Shown in pieces: positions 18,919 through 26,999 of a stretch of DNA of 64,000 bases. The position numbers and the translations under genes were made by a program. This DNA comes from Bifidobacterium breve (GTDB taxonomy: Bacteria > Actinomycetota > Thermoleophilia > Solirubrobacterales > Solirubrobacteraceae): contig CAMDBT010000002.1 of the NCBI GenBank assembly GCA_945889475.1, positions 62,001-126,000 on the forward strand. Direction: 5' to 3'. The notes below the pieces were generated by a model. It had not been told where the DNA came from. It searched no databases and saw only the letters and a list, made by a program, of their open reading frames with translations. Positions within the stretch are counted from its first letter, which is position 1. Every line of letters begins with the position of its first letter.

Positions 18919-19997
18919 CGGCGCTCCAATGCTGCCGTGAACACTGCGTGTAGCTGCCGCGCCGATGCCGCCCAAGTAAGCGTCTTGACTGCTTCGCGAG
19001 CCTCCTCACCGAGCTTCGACCGGAGCCTGGCGTCGCCGCTGATCAGCACCATTGCCTTGGCGAGGGCCGTGGGGTCATTGACCGCGAAGCTGAGCTTCGC
19101 AGCGCCGAGCGTCTCATCGAAGACCTCGAGGTCGCTGACGACGCTGGGGACGGCGTGGGTGGCGGCCTCGACCGGCGGTAGCCCGAAACCCTCGAGCGTC
19201 GACGGCATCACCAGCGCCAGTGCGCCAGCGTAGAGGGCAGCAAGCTCTGCGTCGCTCTGCCTTCCGACCAGTCGGACTCCTGGAAGCCCTTCGAGCGCTG
19301 CCGACATTCGTCCCTCCCCAACGACCACCAGAGGCGCCCGCAGCCCCGCTTGCCGAGCCAATGGCATCGCTGCCGCCAGCGTTTCTATTCCCTTGCGCGG
19401 CTCAAGCGCGCCGACGTAGAGCAGAAACCGGCCAGCGTCGTCGGCGCTCGGGTCTGCTTCGGCAGGGCCGCTGACGATCCCTGTAGGAGCTGCCCGAACC
19501 ACCGTCACCCTGCTTGCGTCGACCGGCCAATCGGCAGCAAGTAGCTGTCGTTGAGTCGCTTCGCTGTCGACGACCACTTCTGCCGCACGCTCAGCGAGCC
19601 GTCTCGGCCGAGCAGCGCGATGCCAGCGTAGTTCGTAGTCGGTGAAGTCATCTGGCGCTAGCTCGAATGAGAGGTCGTGAATCGTCAGTACGTACGGGGT
19701 CTTGCGTCCGCACGCAACCGGTGCCGGGGCTGGCAGCCAGCAAAGATCAGCGCCGGCGGCGAGCTTCTCCAGCCGCGGCCGACCAAGGAGTGCTGCGCTA
19801 GCGAAGATTGGCTTCGACGGCAGCCGGGTTCGCCGAAGCTCAACTCCGAGCGGCACAGCTACCTCGCGGTCGCGGGGGACGACGGCGACCCACTCGTCAT
19901 CGGGAAAGCGATCCGCCAGTGCGGCCAGCATCTGTTCGAGATATCGCGCAATCCCTCGGCCTTGGCCGAGGTGTCGGGCGTCAATCGCTACGCGCAT
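18915..19997 (-). CDS. GT4 family glycosyltransferase
   Basis: About 360 residues, beginning MRVAIDARHLGQGRGIARYLEQM, a typical start of the mannosyltransferase-type GT4 branch. The donor-site motif is PSTLEGFGLPPVEAATHAVPSVVSD (E-x7-E) and the GT-B C-lobe LLYVGALEPRKGIETLA is present. The start may be TTG at 20000 or ATG at 19997. It heads a two-gene unit with the GT2 gene, divergent from another GT4 at 20078. Confidence 0.88.
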   Translation of the reverse strand: MRVAIDARHLGQGRGIARYLEQMLAALADRFPDDEWVAVVPRDREVAVPLGVELRRTRLPSKPIFASAALLGRPRLEKLAAGADLCWLPAPAPVACGRKTPYVLTIHDLSFELAPDDFTDYELRWHRAARPRRLAERAAEVVVDSEATQRQLLAADWPVDASRVTVVRAAPTGIVSGPAEADPSADDAGRFLLYVGALEPRKGIETLAAAMPLARQAGLRAPLVVVGEGRMSAALEGLPGVRLVGRQSDAELAALYAGALALVMPSTLEGFGLPPVEAATHAVPSVVSDLEVFDETLGAAKLSFAVNDPTALAKAMVLISGDARLRSKLGEEAREAVKTLTWAASARQLHAVFTAALERR

Positions 19998-20006
19998 CAA
20001 GCCAGC

Positions 20007-20012
20007 AACTTA
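20007..20012 (-). promoter_or_regulatory. Putative leaderless -10 (TAAGTT)
   Basis: TAAGTT on the minus strand lies 6 bases before the TTG (20000) and 9 before the ATG (19997) of the GT4-GT2 unit. Confidence 0.35.
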
Positions 20013-20061
20013 GATCATCGGCCGCTGGTAACTGCTTGTCGCCTAATCGTGCCAGTGGCGA

Positions 20062-20067
20062 TAGTCT
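20062..20067 (+). promoter_or_regulatory. Putative leaderless -10 (TAGTCT)
   Basis: TAGTCT lies 7 bases before a TTG at 20075 and 10 before the ATG at 20078, so TTG may be the true first codon. Confidence 0.4.
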
Positions 20068-20077
20068 TAGCGACTTG

Positions 20078-21274
20078 ATGCACGCAATCCCCGCCGCTAC
20101 GAACCTGCGCGTTGCGTTAGTTCACGATTTTCTGCTCGATCTGCGCGGCGCAGAGCGCGTCTTCTTGGAGCTTTGCGCGATCTTCCCTCAGGCTGACATC
20201 TTTTCAGCTGTCTACGATCCCGTCGGTACTCAGGGCCGCTTCGAGGATCGAGGCGTGATCACCTCGGGGCTGCAGCGCCTGCGACCAACCGCCCGCAACT
20301 TCCGCCCCCTGCTGCCGTTCTACCCGGCTGCGATCGAGTCGCTTGATCTGCGCGGCTACGACCTTGTCGTTTCGAGTTCATCTGCTTGGGCGCACGGAGT
20401 TATTCCTGATGAGAACGCCGTTCACGTCTGCTACTGCCATAACCCATTCCGCTACGCGTGGACGGAGCGCGAGGCGACGCTCGAGGCACGGAGTGGTCTT
20501 GTTCGGCCGGTTCTCGCTCAGGTGATGCACCGTTGGCGGCAGTGGGATTTCATCGCCGCCCAGCGCGTCGATGCTTACGTCGCCAATTCGAAGACAACCC
20601 AGCAGCGGATTGAACGCTACTTCTCGCGTGAGTCGACCGTGATCTACCCAGCGGTTGAAATCGACCGCTTCTCACCTGGAGCACTAGGCGAACACCATCT
20701 GGTTCTCTCTGAGCTGATCGCGCACAAGCGGATCGAAGTCGTTGTGCGCGCCGCCAGTCGACTTGGGCTGCCTCTGATTGTTGCTGGCGATGGCCCCGAT
20801 GCGCGGCGTCTTCAGCGGCTCGCCGGCCCGTCCGTTCGCTTCGCCGGCCGCGTCAGCGACCACGAGGCCGCAAGGCTGCTGCGCACTGCGCAATCACTGA
20901 TCGTTGCAGCGACCGAGGAGTTCGGAATTGCCGCGGTTGAGGCCCAAGCCTCAGGGCGGCCCGTGATTGCGCTCCGCGCCGGGGGGTTGCTCGAGACGGT
21001 GATCGAGGGCAAGACAGGACTTTTCTTCGATCGTCCCGAGCCCGCCTCGCTTTGCGCGACGCTCGATCGCTTCGATCCTTCAGTTTTCCAACCGGAGGAC
21101 TGCGTTGCTCAGGCGCAGCGCTTCAGCCCTGAGCGCTTCGGTAACGAGTTCTCTGCAGTTGTTGAGCAGATGCTCACGCGGGGGCCAGCGCGTTCGTCGA
21201 CGGGCCAGCATCGCGACGCCGCACGACGCTCGCGCGGCAGGGGGCTAGCACGCCCTGGCCGGACCAGGTCGTAA
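20078..21274 (+). CDS. GT4 family glycosyltransferase
   Basis: About 398 residues. The start LRVALVHDFLLDLRGAERVFLELC is a conserved opening of this GT4 branch. CYCHNPFRYAW lies in the N-lobe, and the C-lobe donor motif is EEFGIAAVEAQASGRPVIAL, then GGLLETVIEGKTGLFF. The ORF track begins at 19808 inside the divergent gene; the conserved motif fixes the start at TTG 20075 or ATG 20078. It probably acts in the same surface-glycan pathway as its neighbours. It ends 3 bases before the stop of the convergent TPR gene. Confidence 0.88.
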   Translation: MHAIPAATNLRVALVHDFLLDLRGAERVFLELCAIFPQADIFSAVYDPVGTQGRFEDRGVITSGLQRLRPTARNFRPLLPFYPAAIESLDLRGYDLVVSSSSAWAHGVIPDENAVHVCYCHNPFRYAWTEREATLEARSGLVRPVLAQVMHRWRQWDFIAAQRVDAYVANSKTTQQRIERYFSRESTVIYPAVEIDRFSPGALGEHHLVLSELIAHKRIEVVVRAASRLGLPLIVAGDGPDARRLQRLAGPSVRFAGRVSDHEAARLLRTAQSLIVAATEEFGIAAVEAQASGRPVIALRAGGLLETVIEGKTGLFFDRPEPASLCATLDRFDPSVFQPEDCVAQAQRFSPERFGNEFSAVVEQMLTRGPARSSTGQHRDAARRSRGRGLARPGRTRS

Positions 21275-21277
21275 GCG

Positions 21278-21730
21278 TCACCGGTCCGCTGGGCCGTCCA
21301 GTGTGGCCGCCTGCCTGAACGCCTGATTAGCGGCAGGGGGGTCATCGGCGAGAAGCCAATTCCCTAGCAACAGCCAGCCGGTGCGGTTGCGTGGTTCGCG
21401 CCGAAGCAGCCGACGCAGATCAGCGGTTGCCTCGGCATGGTTTCCGAGCAGGTAGATAGTGGACGCTTCGAATAGCTGCGGCTGCAGGCTCGCGCTCATC
21501 AGCTGGGCGCCACGGAATTGCTCGAGTGCCTCGCGCGGCCGCGGCGGCTGCTCGGCAAGCATATGGATTCCTCGCGTCTGGAGTCGCTCATCGTGCCAGC
21601 TGACAAGCAGCCAGCTTCCCGCGAGCACTGCGATCAGGGAAAGCAGCAGACGTAAACCGATCGCAGGTCGTGAAAGGGCTCCGGTCACGAGCGGATCGTA
21701 TGCGCTCCGCGCCGGCCGCGTCTGGTTCAC
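21278..21730 (-). CDS. Small membrane-anchored TPR-like protein
   Basis: A 150-residue protein. A transmembrane segment near residues 25-43 (IGLRLLLSLIAVLAGSWLLV) is followed by two or three tetratricopeptide-like helical pairs (AEATADLRRLLRREPRN; LLLGNWLLADDPPAANQAFRQA). TPR anchors of this kind often sit beside Wzy/O-antigen-ligase proteins, and the ligase-like gene is divergent with only 14 bases between start codons. A scaffold or chain-length role is inference. The GTG start has no clear Shine-Dalgarno or leaderless hexamer. Confidence 0.7.
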   Translation of the reverse strand: MNQTRPARSAYDPLVTGALSRPAIGLRLLLSLIAVLAGSWLLVSWHDERLQTRGIHMLAEQPPRPREALEQFRGAQLMSASLQPQLFEASTIYLLGNHAEATADLRRLLRREPRNRTGWLLLGNWLLADDPPAANQAFRQAATLDGPADR

Positions 21731-21736
21731 TAGGCT
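21731..21736 (+). promoter_or_regulatory. Putative leaderless -10 (TAGGCT)
   Basis: TAGGCT lies 8 bases before the ATG at 21745 of the ligase/polymerase-like gene. Confidence 0.45.
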
Positions 21737-21744
21737 CGCGGGCG

Positions 21745-23187
21745 ATGCCCGGGGCGATCAGAGGATTCACCGCTGTCGCGCTGTTGATCGTCCCGACGGT
21801 AGTGGCCTTCTATTCCGGGGGGTACTTTGCCGGCCCTCGGCTGCTTGCCGGAGCGGCTGTCTGGCTAATCGCATTGATTGCTTTTTGGCTCTCCGGCTCT
21901 CCTTTCCCGCGCGAGCGGCCCGGGCGGGTTGCCGTTCTTGGCCTAGCCGCCCTGACTTTGATTGTCGGGCTTTCAATTGCCTGGGCGCCACTGCGGGCAG
22001 TCGCGCAATCCGACCTTCAGCGGCTGCTGCTCTATCTCGGCGCTTTCGTCGCGGCTGCCGCGCTGCTGCGCGGCGCGAATGGCTTGCGGTTTGTCGAGCC
22101 GATCTTGGCATTAGGTGCGCTTGCCGTTACCGCCTATGCGCTCTCGGCGCGGCTGCTCCCGGGGCTGATCGAACAAGCAGCCAGCGCGTCGGCGGCCGGG
22201 CGTCTGGAGCAACCGCTGACCTATTGGAACGCCAGCGGCATGCTCGCCGCCGTAGGCCTGATTCTCGCGCTGCGCATCGCCGCTGACATGTCGCGGCAAG
22301 CTTGGCTGCGATCCGCTGCGGTGGCCTCATCGGTGCCGCTGGGGCTTGGCGTCTACCTGACCTTCTCGCGCGGGGCGCTACTCGGCGTTGCCGTTGGTGC
22401 GACGCTCCTGATCGTCTTCAGCCGCCAGCGGCTCCAGGGCCGCCTGCTGGCAGTTGGCATCGGCGGGTCGGTGCTCGTCGCCGTCGCCGCCGCGCTGCTG
22501 CCGGCTGTACGAACGCTGCAGGGCTCGGTCGCGACTCGCGAGCGCGAGGGGCTGATCCTCTTCGTTGTACTGGCCGTGGTGATGGTCGCTGCGGTCTTTG
22601 CGGCTAGCTGGTGGAGCGCTCGCCCTGATCGTGGTCCACTCTCGGCGCACCGGGCGCTCGCGGCATGCTTGGCGGCTGTTCTGTTGGTTGGCTTCGTTGC
22701 CGCGGCGGCCGGTGACGGCAGCAGCCGAGGTCAACCGCGGTTTGGAGCCGACACGCGCCGACTCACCTCGTTCGAGAGCAATCGCTACGCATACTGGAAA
22801 GTCGCGGCAGGGATGTTTGTTGACAAGCCGTTGGCCGGAGATGGTTCAGGCTCGTTCCGCGTCGTTTGGCGACAGCAGCGCAAGATTGCCGACCCTTCGC
22901 TCGACGCGCACTCGCTCTACTTTGAGACCGGAGCTGAACTAGGGGTCCTCGGTCTACTCGCGCTTGGCCTGTTCATCGCTGGCGTTCTCTGGGCGGGGCG
23001 AAACGTGCTGCGCGAACGCCGCGTCGAAGCAGCCGGAGCTCTTGCCGCGCTCGGGGCTATCGCGGTACACGCTGGCCTTGATTGGGACTGGGAGATGCCA
23101 GCGCTCGCGCTGGTCGGTCTACTGCTAGCCGGCGCGGTGGTTGCTGCCAATGACGAACTTGGCGACGCTGCTAGGCCCGAGTACTAA
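21745..23187 (+). CDS. O-antigen ligase/polymerase family membrane protein (Wzy_C)
   Basis: About 480 residues with many hydrophobic helices. The Wzy_C pattern is visible: the QPLTYWNASGMLA loop, the TFSRGALLGVAVG helix start, and the large external loop SFESNRYAYWKVAAGMFVDKPLAGDGSGSF with DAHSLYFETGAELGVLGL. Such proteins join lipid-linked glycans to each other or to an acceptor outside the membrane. The start at ATG 21745 (not 21670) agrees with the first helix and with the hexamer upstream. Its tail overlaps the convergent methyltransferase by 17 bases. Confidence 0.83.
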   Translation: MPGAIRGFTAVALLIVPTVVAFYSGGYFAGPRLLAGAAVWLIALIAFWLSGSPFPRERPGRVAVLGLAALTLIVGLSIAWAPLRAVAQSDLQRLLLYLGAFVAAAALLRGANGLRFVEPILALGALAVTAYALSARLLPGLIEQAASASAAGRLEQPLTYWNASGMLAAVGLILALRIAADMSRQAWLRSAAVASSVPLGLGVYLTFSRGALLGVAVGATLLIVFSRQRLQGRLLAVGIGGSVLVAVAAALLPAVRTLQGSVATREREGLILFVVLAVVMVAAVFAASWWSARPDRGPLSAHRALAACLAAVLLVGFVAAAAGDGSSRGQPRFGADTRRLTSFESNRYAYWKVAAGMFVDKPLAGDGSGSFRVVWRQQRKIADPSLDAHSLYFETGAELGVLGLLALGLFIAGVLWAGRNVLRERRVEAAGALAALGAIAVHAGLDWDWEMPALALVGLLLAGAVVAANDELGDAARPEY

Positions 23188-23815
23188 GCGGCGTCCCGTT
23201 GCCGGTTGCGATCACCACCGCAAAGCCGTTACCGACCTTCTTGTCCGGATCTTCGGTTTCGACAACCTTTAGCCCGATCCGTTGGCAGAGCTCGACAAAC
23301 GATTCGCAGCTCCAGACCGACCAGTGACGGTCCTCGTCTGAGGTGAAGCCCGCCTCGTGCCGCTCGATCAATTCGTCCGGCGTTGTCAGCTCGCGATCGG
23401 AGTCGAAGGTTCGGTCGCGGTGCGGGACGACGATGAACAGGTATCGACTGGCCACGCGTTCCCACTCCAGAAGCGCCTTGATCGGATCCGGGAAGTGTTC
23501 GATCACGTGTGAGGCGAGGACGAATTCGACCGACTTGTCTTCGAGCGGGAGATCGTCGCCAGGGGCGACGATGTCAACATCAAGTGCGCGCCCCGACAGC
23601 CGACGTTCCTCCTGCTTGTAGACCGTGTCCATCTCCTCGTAGCGGTCGATGTTGATCGCGTCGACCTGAAACCGGTTGTGCGCGCTGCCGCCGATCTCAA
23701 CGCCGCTGAGGTCTCGCAGGTAGCGGGCCGCCAGTTCGTACTCGCCGCGTTGGCCGAGCCACCATCCGACGCGGAGCGGTAGCAGGGCAACTGCGCGGTT
23801 TCGGACTGCTCCCAT
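23171..23815 (-). CDS. SAM-dependent methyltransferase-like protein (Methyltransf_11)
   Basis: About 214 residues. The second half of a class I methyltransferase is clear (DDLPLEDKSVEFVLASHVIEHFPDP, then a VPHRDRTFDSDRE loop), but the glycine-rich SAM motif I is not obvious: the matching place reads VEIGGSAHNRF. It may be a diverged or specialised enzyme. The ORF track starts at 23947, inside the divergent flippase; the ATG at 23815 is preferred. A TAGAAC lies 7 bases upstream, an imperfect version of the window's -10 pattern. Confidence 0.72.
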   Translation of the reverse strand: MGAVRNRAVALLPLRVGWWLGQRGEYELAARYLRDLSGVEIGGSAHNRFQVDAINIDRYEEMDTVYKQEERRLSGRALDVDIVAPGDDLPLEDKSVEFVLASHVIEHFPDPIKALLEWERVASRYLFIVVPHRDRTFDSDRELTTPDELIERHEAGFTSDEDRHWSVWSCESFVELCQRIGLKVVETEDPDKKVGNGFAVVIATGNGTPLSTRA

Positions 23816-23838
23816 GCCGTTCGTTCTACCAGCGCGCG

Positions 23839-23844
23839 TAGGCT
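23839..23844 (+). promoter_or_regulatory. Putative leaderless -10 (TAGGCT)
   Basis: TAGGCT lies 7 bases before the GTG at 23852 of the first flippase gene. Confidence 0.45.
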
Positions 23845-23851
23845 TGGTGCG

Positions 23852-25384
23852 GTGCGGACAGCCCAACGAAATATCAGCGCCAGCGTAATCACTGCGCTGA
23901 TCGGCATTCTCGCGGTCTTGATTGCGACTCCGTTGATCATCGATCACGTCGGCAAAGCGGCCTACGGCGTCTGGACCGTTTCGATGGCGATAGTGATCTA
24001 CGTCGGCATCGTCGAGGCTGGGATGGCACCAGCTGTGCAGCGGTACATCGCGGTCGCTCGAGGCGCCGATGACGATGCTGGCGCGGCCCGCGTCTTCTGG
24101 TCGACGCTGGCCTTCTATCTAGGCATCGGCCTGTTCGCGGCCCTGATCATTGAGCTACTGGCAGCGCAGATCGCCAGCATCTTTAGTTTTCCGTACGAGC
24201 TTGAGCAGCAGGCGACAGAGTTGCTGCGGATTGTTGGGCTCGCTGTCCCGCTTGGAATGGCGATGGCGGCGCTCGCCAATCTGTTACAGGGCCAAGGCAG
24301 GTTTACTTCGATCGCAGTTACCGCTGCGCTCGGGTCGGTTGGGTACCTCACGGCCGTCGCCGTGCTTGTCAGCTGCGGCGCGACGCTCGCTCAGCTTGGG
24401 TGGGCGGTGATAGCGCAGCAGGTCGTCTTGCTGGTCAGCCGTGCGCTGATCGCGGCAGGAAGTCTCCGCGTCAGGCCGGGCTTTGTCAGCGGCGAGGACG
24501 CAGTTGCGATTGTTGGCCTCTCCGCTCGCCTGCAGCTCTCAGTGGCCTCCTTGATCATCAACGGTCAGAGCGACCGCGTTGTCGCTGGTTTAGTCGCCAA
24601 GCCAGCGGTTGTCGGCGAGGTCGGAATCGCCTCCCAGCTAGCCGAGGCAGGGCGGCTCGTTGCGGCCGCTCCGCTGGTGCCGATCTTCAACCGTTTCGCT
24701 TCGCTGCAGGGAGCGCAGGATCGGGCTGCTCTACAGACGGTTTTCGCCAAGGTCGATCGCCTTTGGTTTACGGCGTCGATCGGCGGAACGTTGATCGGCA
24801 TTGCCGTCGCCCCGTCGCTGGTCAGCGGCTGGCTCGGCTCCGGCTTTGCGCTCGCGGGCGCCTTCGCCTCGATGCTGATCGCCGCCTATGGCTCCAATCT
24901 GCTCTTCGGCGTGCGGAGCTCATACCTGCGCGCGCGCGGTAGCGCCGGGCTTGAGGCAAGGCTGGCGGCGGTACTGATCGGACTCAATCTGGCCTTCACC
25001 GTGCCTTTGGCGATCGCCTTCGGCGCGACCGGCGTTGTCGCTGGCACGCTGATCGCCTACATCATCGGTGGCGGTTGGTTTGCGCTGCGATTCGGTGGCT
25101 ACGCGCCGGAGGTCGCTCGGATACCGCGTCGGGCACTGGCTGGAGCGGTTCTCTTGGGCGTCGCTTTTGCACTTGTAGGGGGCAGTCTTGCGGCCTTAGT
25201 AGCGTCGGTTGTACCAGCCGGTTGGGCGCTGTTGCCGATCGGGCTGATCACCGTGGCAGCCTGGATCGGTTTCCTGGCCTGCTCGCTGCGAGTCGTACCG
25301 ACGCGCAATGGGCTGGGCCGGTGGCGCAACGAGTTTGAAGCTCAGTTGGCAGGACGGGCTGAGAGCACTACCCAGTCGCCATAG
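23852..25384 (+). CDS. Polysaccharide flippase, MOP superfamily (Wzx-like)
   Basis: A 510-residue protein of repeated hydrophobic helices. The N-terminus (NISASVITALIGILAVLIATPLI) and the TPLIIDHVGKAAYGVWTVSMAIVIY stretch are typical of Wzx/RfbX and other MOP-family exporters. It would flip lipid-linked oligosaccharides to the outer face. The last 43 bases overlap the end of the convergent GT-C gene, the longest tail-to-tail overlap in the window. A second, diverged flippase lies at 35385-36749. Confidence 0.85.
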   Translation: MRTAQRNISASVITALIGILAVLIATPLIIDHVGKAAYGVWTVSMAIVIYVGIVEAGMAPAVQRYIAVARGADDDAGAARVFWSTLAFYLGIGLFAALIIELLAAQIASIFSFPYELEQQATELLRIVGLAVPLGMAMAALANLLQGQGRFTSIAVTAALGSVGYLTAVAVLVSCGATLAQLGWAVIAQQVVLLVSRALIAAGSLRVRPGFVSGEDAVAIVGLSARLQLSVASLIINGQSDRVVAGLVAKPAVVGEVGIASQLAEAGRLVAAAPLVPIFNRFASLQGAQDRAALQTVFAKVDRLWFTASIGGTLIGIAVAPSLVSGWLGSGFALAGAFASMLIAAYGSNLLFGVRSSYLRARGSAGLEARLAAVLIGLNLAFTVPLAIAFGATGVVAGTLIAYIIGGGWFALRFGGYAPEVARIPRRALAGAVLLGVAFALVGGSLAALVASVVPAGWALLPIGLITVAAWIGFLACSLRVVPTRNGLGRWRNEFEAQLAGRAESTTQSP

Positions 25385-26958
25385 CGGGTCCGTTGCTCGT
25401 AGTTGGCGGCGATGTAGCGGTCGAGGATCCGAACACCCGAGGAGCGACCTGAGCGGTTCGGCTCTGGAGCATCGGTGGTGGGCGAGTCCCAGCGGACGAT
25501 CAGCGGTGGTTTCGACCGCACGAGGTCGGCGACGATCTCTTGCTGAACCGGTGCGCTGGTCAGAACGCCTGGGGCAGCGATGTCGTAGCGGGTTGGGTTG
25601 GTGCGCTGGGCGAGCACGTAGATCAGGGGTGCGCCAGCGGTTGTGATGTCGGCGCGGCGGCCGACGACGTAGATCGGCGCGTCAGCCGCGGTGTTCTCTC
25701 GCACGTAGCTGACAGCCTGATCAAGCGCAACCGCTGTTCGGACATTCGTGCGCACCGGCTTGGCGACCGGAGTCGTCAGCGCGACTACCGGCTCGGTTAC
25801 TTGGAGCCAGCGCCGAGCAACGCCTTGGACCGTGAGGTAGGCGAGCGAAATCACCGCAAGCGCAGCGAACAGCGTTGCCGCCGCTGCTCGCGCCGACCCC
25901 GCATTCTCTTCACCGCGGCCGCTGCTAGCGCCGCCAATCCCCCAAGCTGCAACGAGCGACGACGCGATCGCCAGCGGCGCAGTGTGGAAGTAGTCGGGAC
26001 GGACCAGCATGTAGTGCGCCATGCCGATCGCGAAGACAGCTCCGGCGATTAGTGGCCAATCACGTCGGCGGGCGAAGCAGAGCGCAAGCGTCACCAATCC
26101 GCTCGCGAGCGTGATCAACAGCGCCAGCGGGAGATAGAAAGGAAGCAGCGCCCCGGCCCAGTCGTCGAATGAGGCCAGCGGACCGTCGTAGAACTTCGGC
26201 AACGGCAGCGCCTGGTAGGCCGAGAAATCCTCAATCGGATAGCGGACGAGCAGATCCCATGATTGACCAAGACCTGCAGCTAGCACGACCGGCAGGTAGA
26301 TCGCCGCAGCGACGACGGCCGCGCTGAGCGCAAAACGGCCGATCCGGCGAATCTTCTCGGGCGTCTCGGCGCCGCTGATCGCCAAGGCAAGCACAACCCC
26401 AGCACCGAGGTAGGCCGCAAACTCGATCCGCCAGGCTAGGCAGAGGCCAAGCAGAACGCCAGCCACCAGCGGCCGACGCTCAAACAGCAGCAGCGCGCCG
26501 AGCGCAAACACCAGCGCCAGCGCCGAGGGGTGGGGGCCGCTCGGAAAGGCCATCGCGCAGATGCTGATAAGCCAGACCACTAGTGAGAGGTAAGGGCCCG
26601 AGCGACGTCGCGCTAGGCGCCACGCAAGCAGCGCTATGGTCGCGTCGGCGAGCAGACGGACGATCCGCCACCACAGCAGCGAAGGGCCAAACAGCTCAAT
26701 AAGCCCTCCCAGCAGATACGGCTGGCCCGGCGGGTAATACCACCAGAAATCGCCGTACGGAACTTGCCCGTCGGCGATCCGAGCCGCGGCCTGGAGCATC
26801 AGCCCTTCGTCGTTCGGTTGGACGCCGCTGAGGATCGTTAGTCCGGAAAGCAGCAGGCCGCCCGCGAACAGAAGCAGTGGAACGAACCAAGCTGGCGCCG
26901 ACCGCAACGATTTCGGTCCGAGCGGACGCGCCGAGCCGTGGGCAACGTCGCTTTCCAT
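25342..26958 (-). CDS. GT-C/GT39-like polytopic glycosyltransferase
   Basis: A 538-residue multi-pass protein. The first external loop contains VQPNDEGLMLQAAARIADG and YGDFWWYYPPGQPYL, the arrangement of acidic and aromatic residues seen in PMT/ArnT-type (GT39) and related GT-C enzymes that use polyprenyl-phosphate sugars. The C-terminal domain (about residues 400-538) is soluble-like and mentions no known motif. The start at ATG 26958 is supported by the upstream TACGAT. The specific sugar is not predictable. Confidence 0.75.
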   Translation of the reverse strand: MESDVAHGSARPLGPKSLRSAPAWFVPLLLFAGGLLLSGLTILSGVQPNDEGLMLQAAARIADGQVPYGDFWWYYPPGQPYLLGGLIELFGPSLLWWRIVRLLADATIALLAWRLARRRSGPYLSLVVWLISICAMAFPSGPHPSALALVFALGALLLFERRPLVAGVLLGLCLAWRIEFAAYLGAGVVLALAISGAETPEKIRRIGRFALSAAVVAAAIYLPVVLAAGLGQSWDLLVRYPIEDFSAYQALPLPKFYDGPLASFDDWAGALLPFYLPLALLITLASGLVTLALCFARRRDWPLIAGAVFAIGMAHYMLVRPDYFHTAPLAIASSLVAAWGIGGASSGRGEENAGSARAAAATLFAALAVISLAYLTVQGVARRWLQVTEPVVALTTPVAKPVRTNVRTAVALDQAVSYVRENTAADAPIYVVGRRADITTAGAPLIYVLAQRTNPTRYDIAAPGVLTSAPVQQEIVADLVRSKPPLIVRWDSPTTDAPEPNRSGRSSGVRILDRYIAANYEQRTRYGDWVVLSARPAN

Positions 26959-26964
26959 CAGATC

Positions 26965-26970
26965 ATCGTA
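26965..26970 (-). promoter_or_regulatory. Putative leaderless -10 (TACGAT)
   Basis: TACGAT on the minus strand lies 6 bases before the GT-C start codon at 26958. Confidence 0.4.
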
Positions 26971-26999
26971 CGCGACGCTGCTGTCGCTGGAGATGATCG

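Noticed and set aside
23171-23815. Pseudogene reading of the methyltransferase with weak SAM motif
   Set aside because: The frame is intact and the later motifs are conserved, so divergence is more likely than decay.
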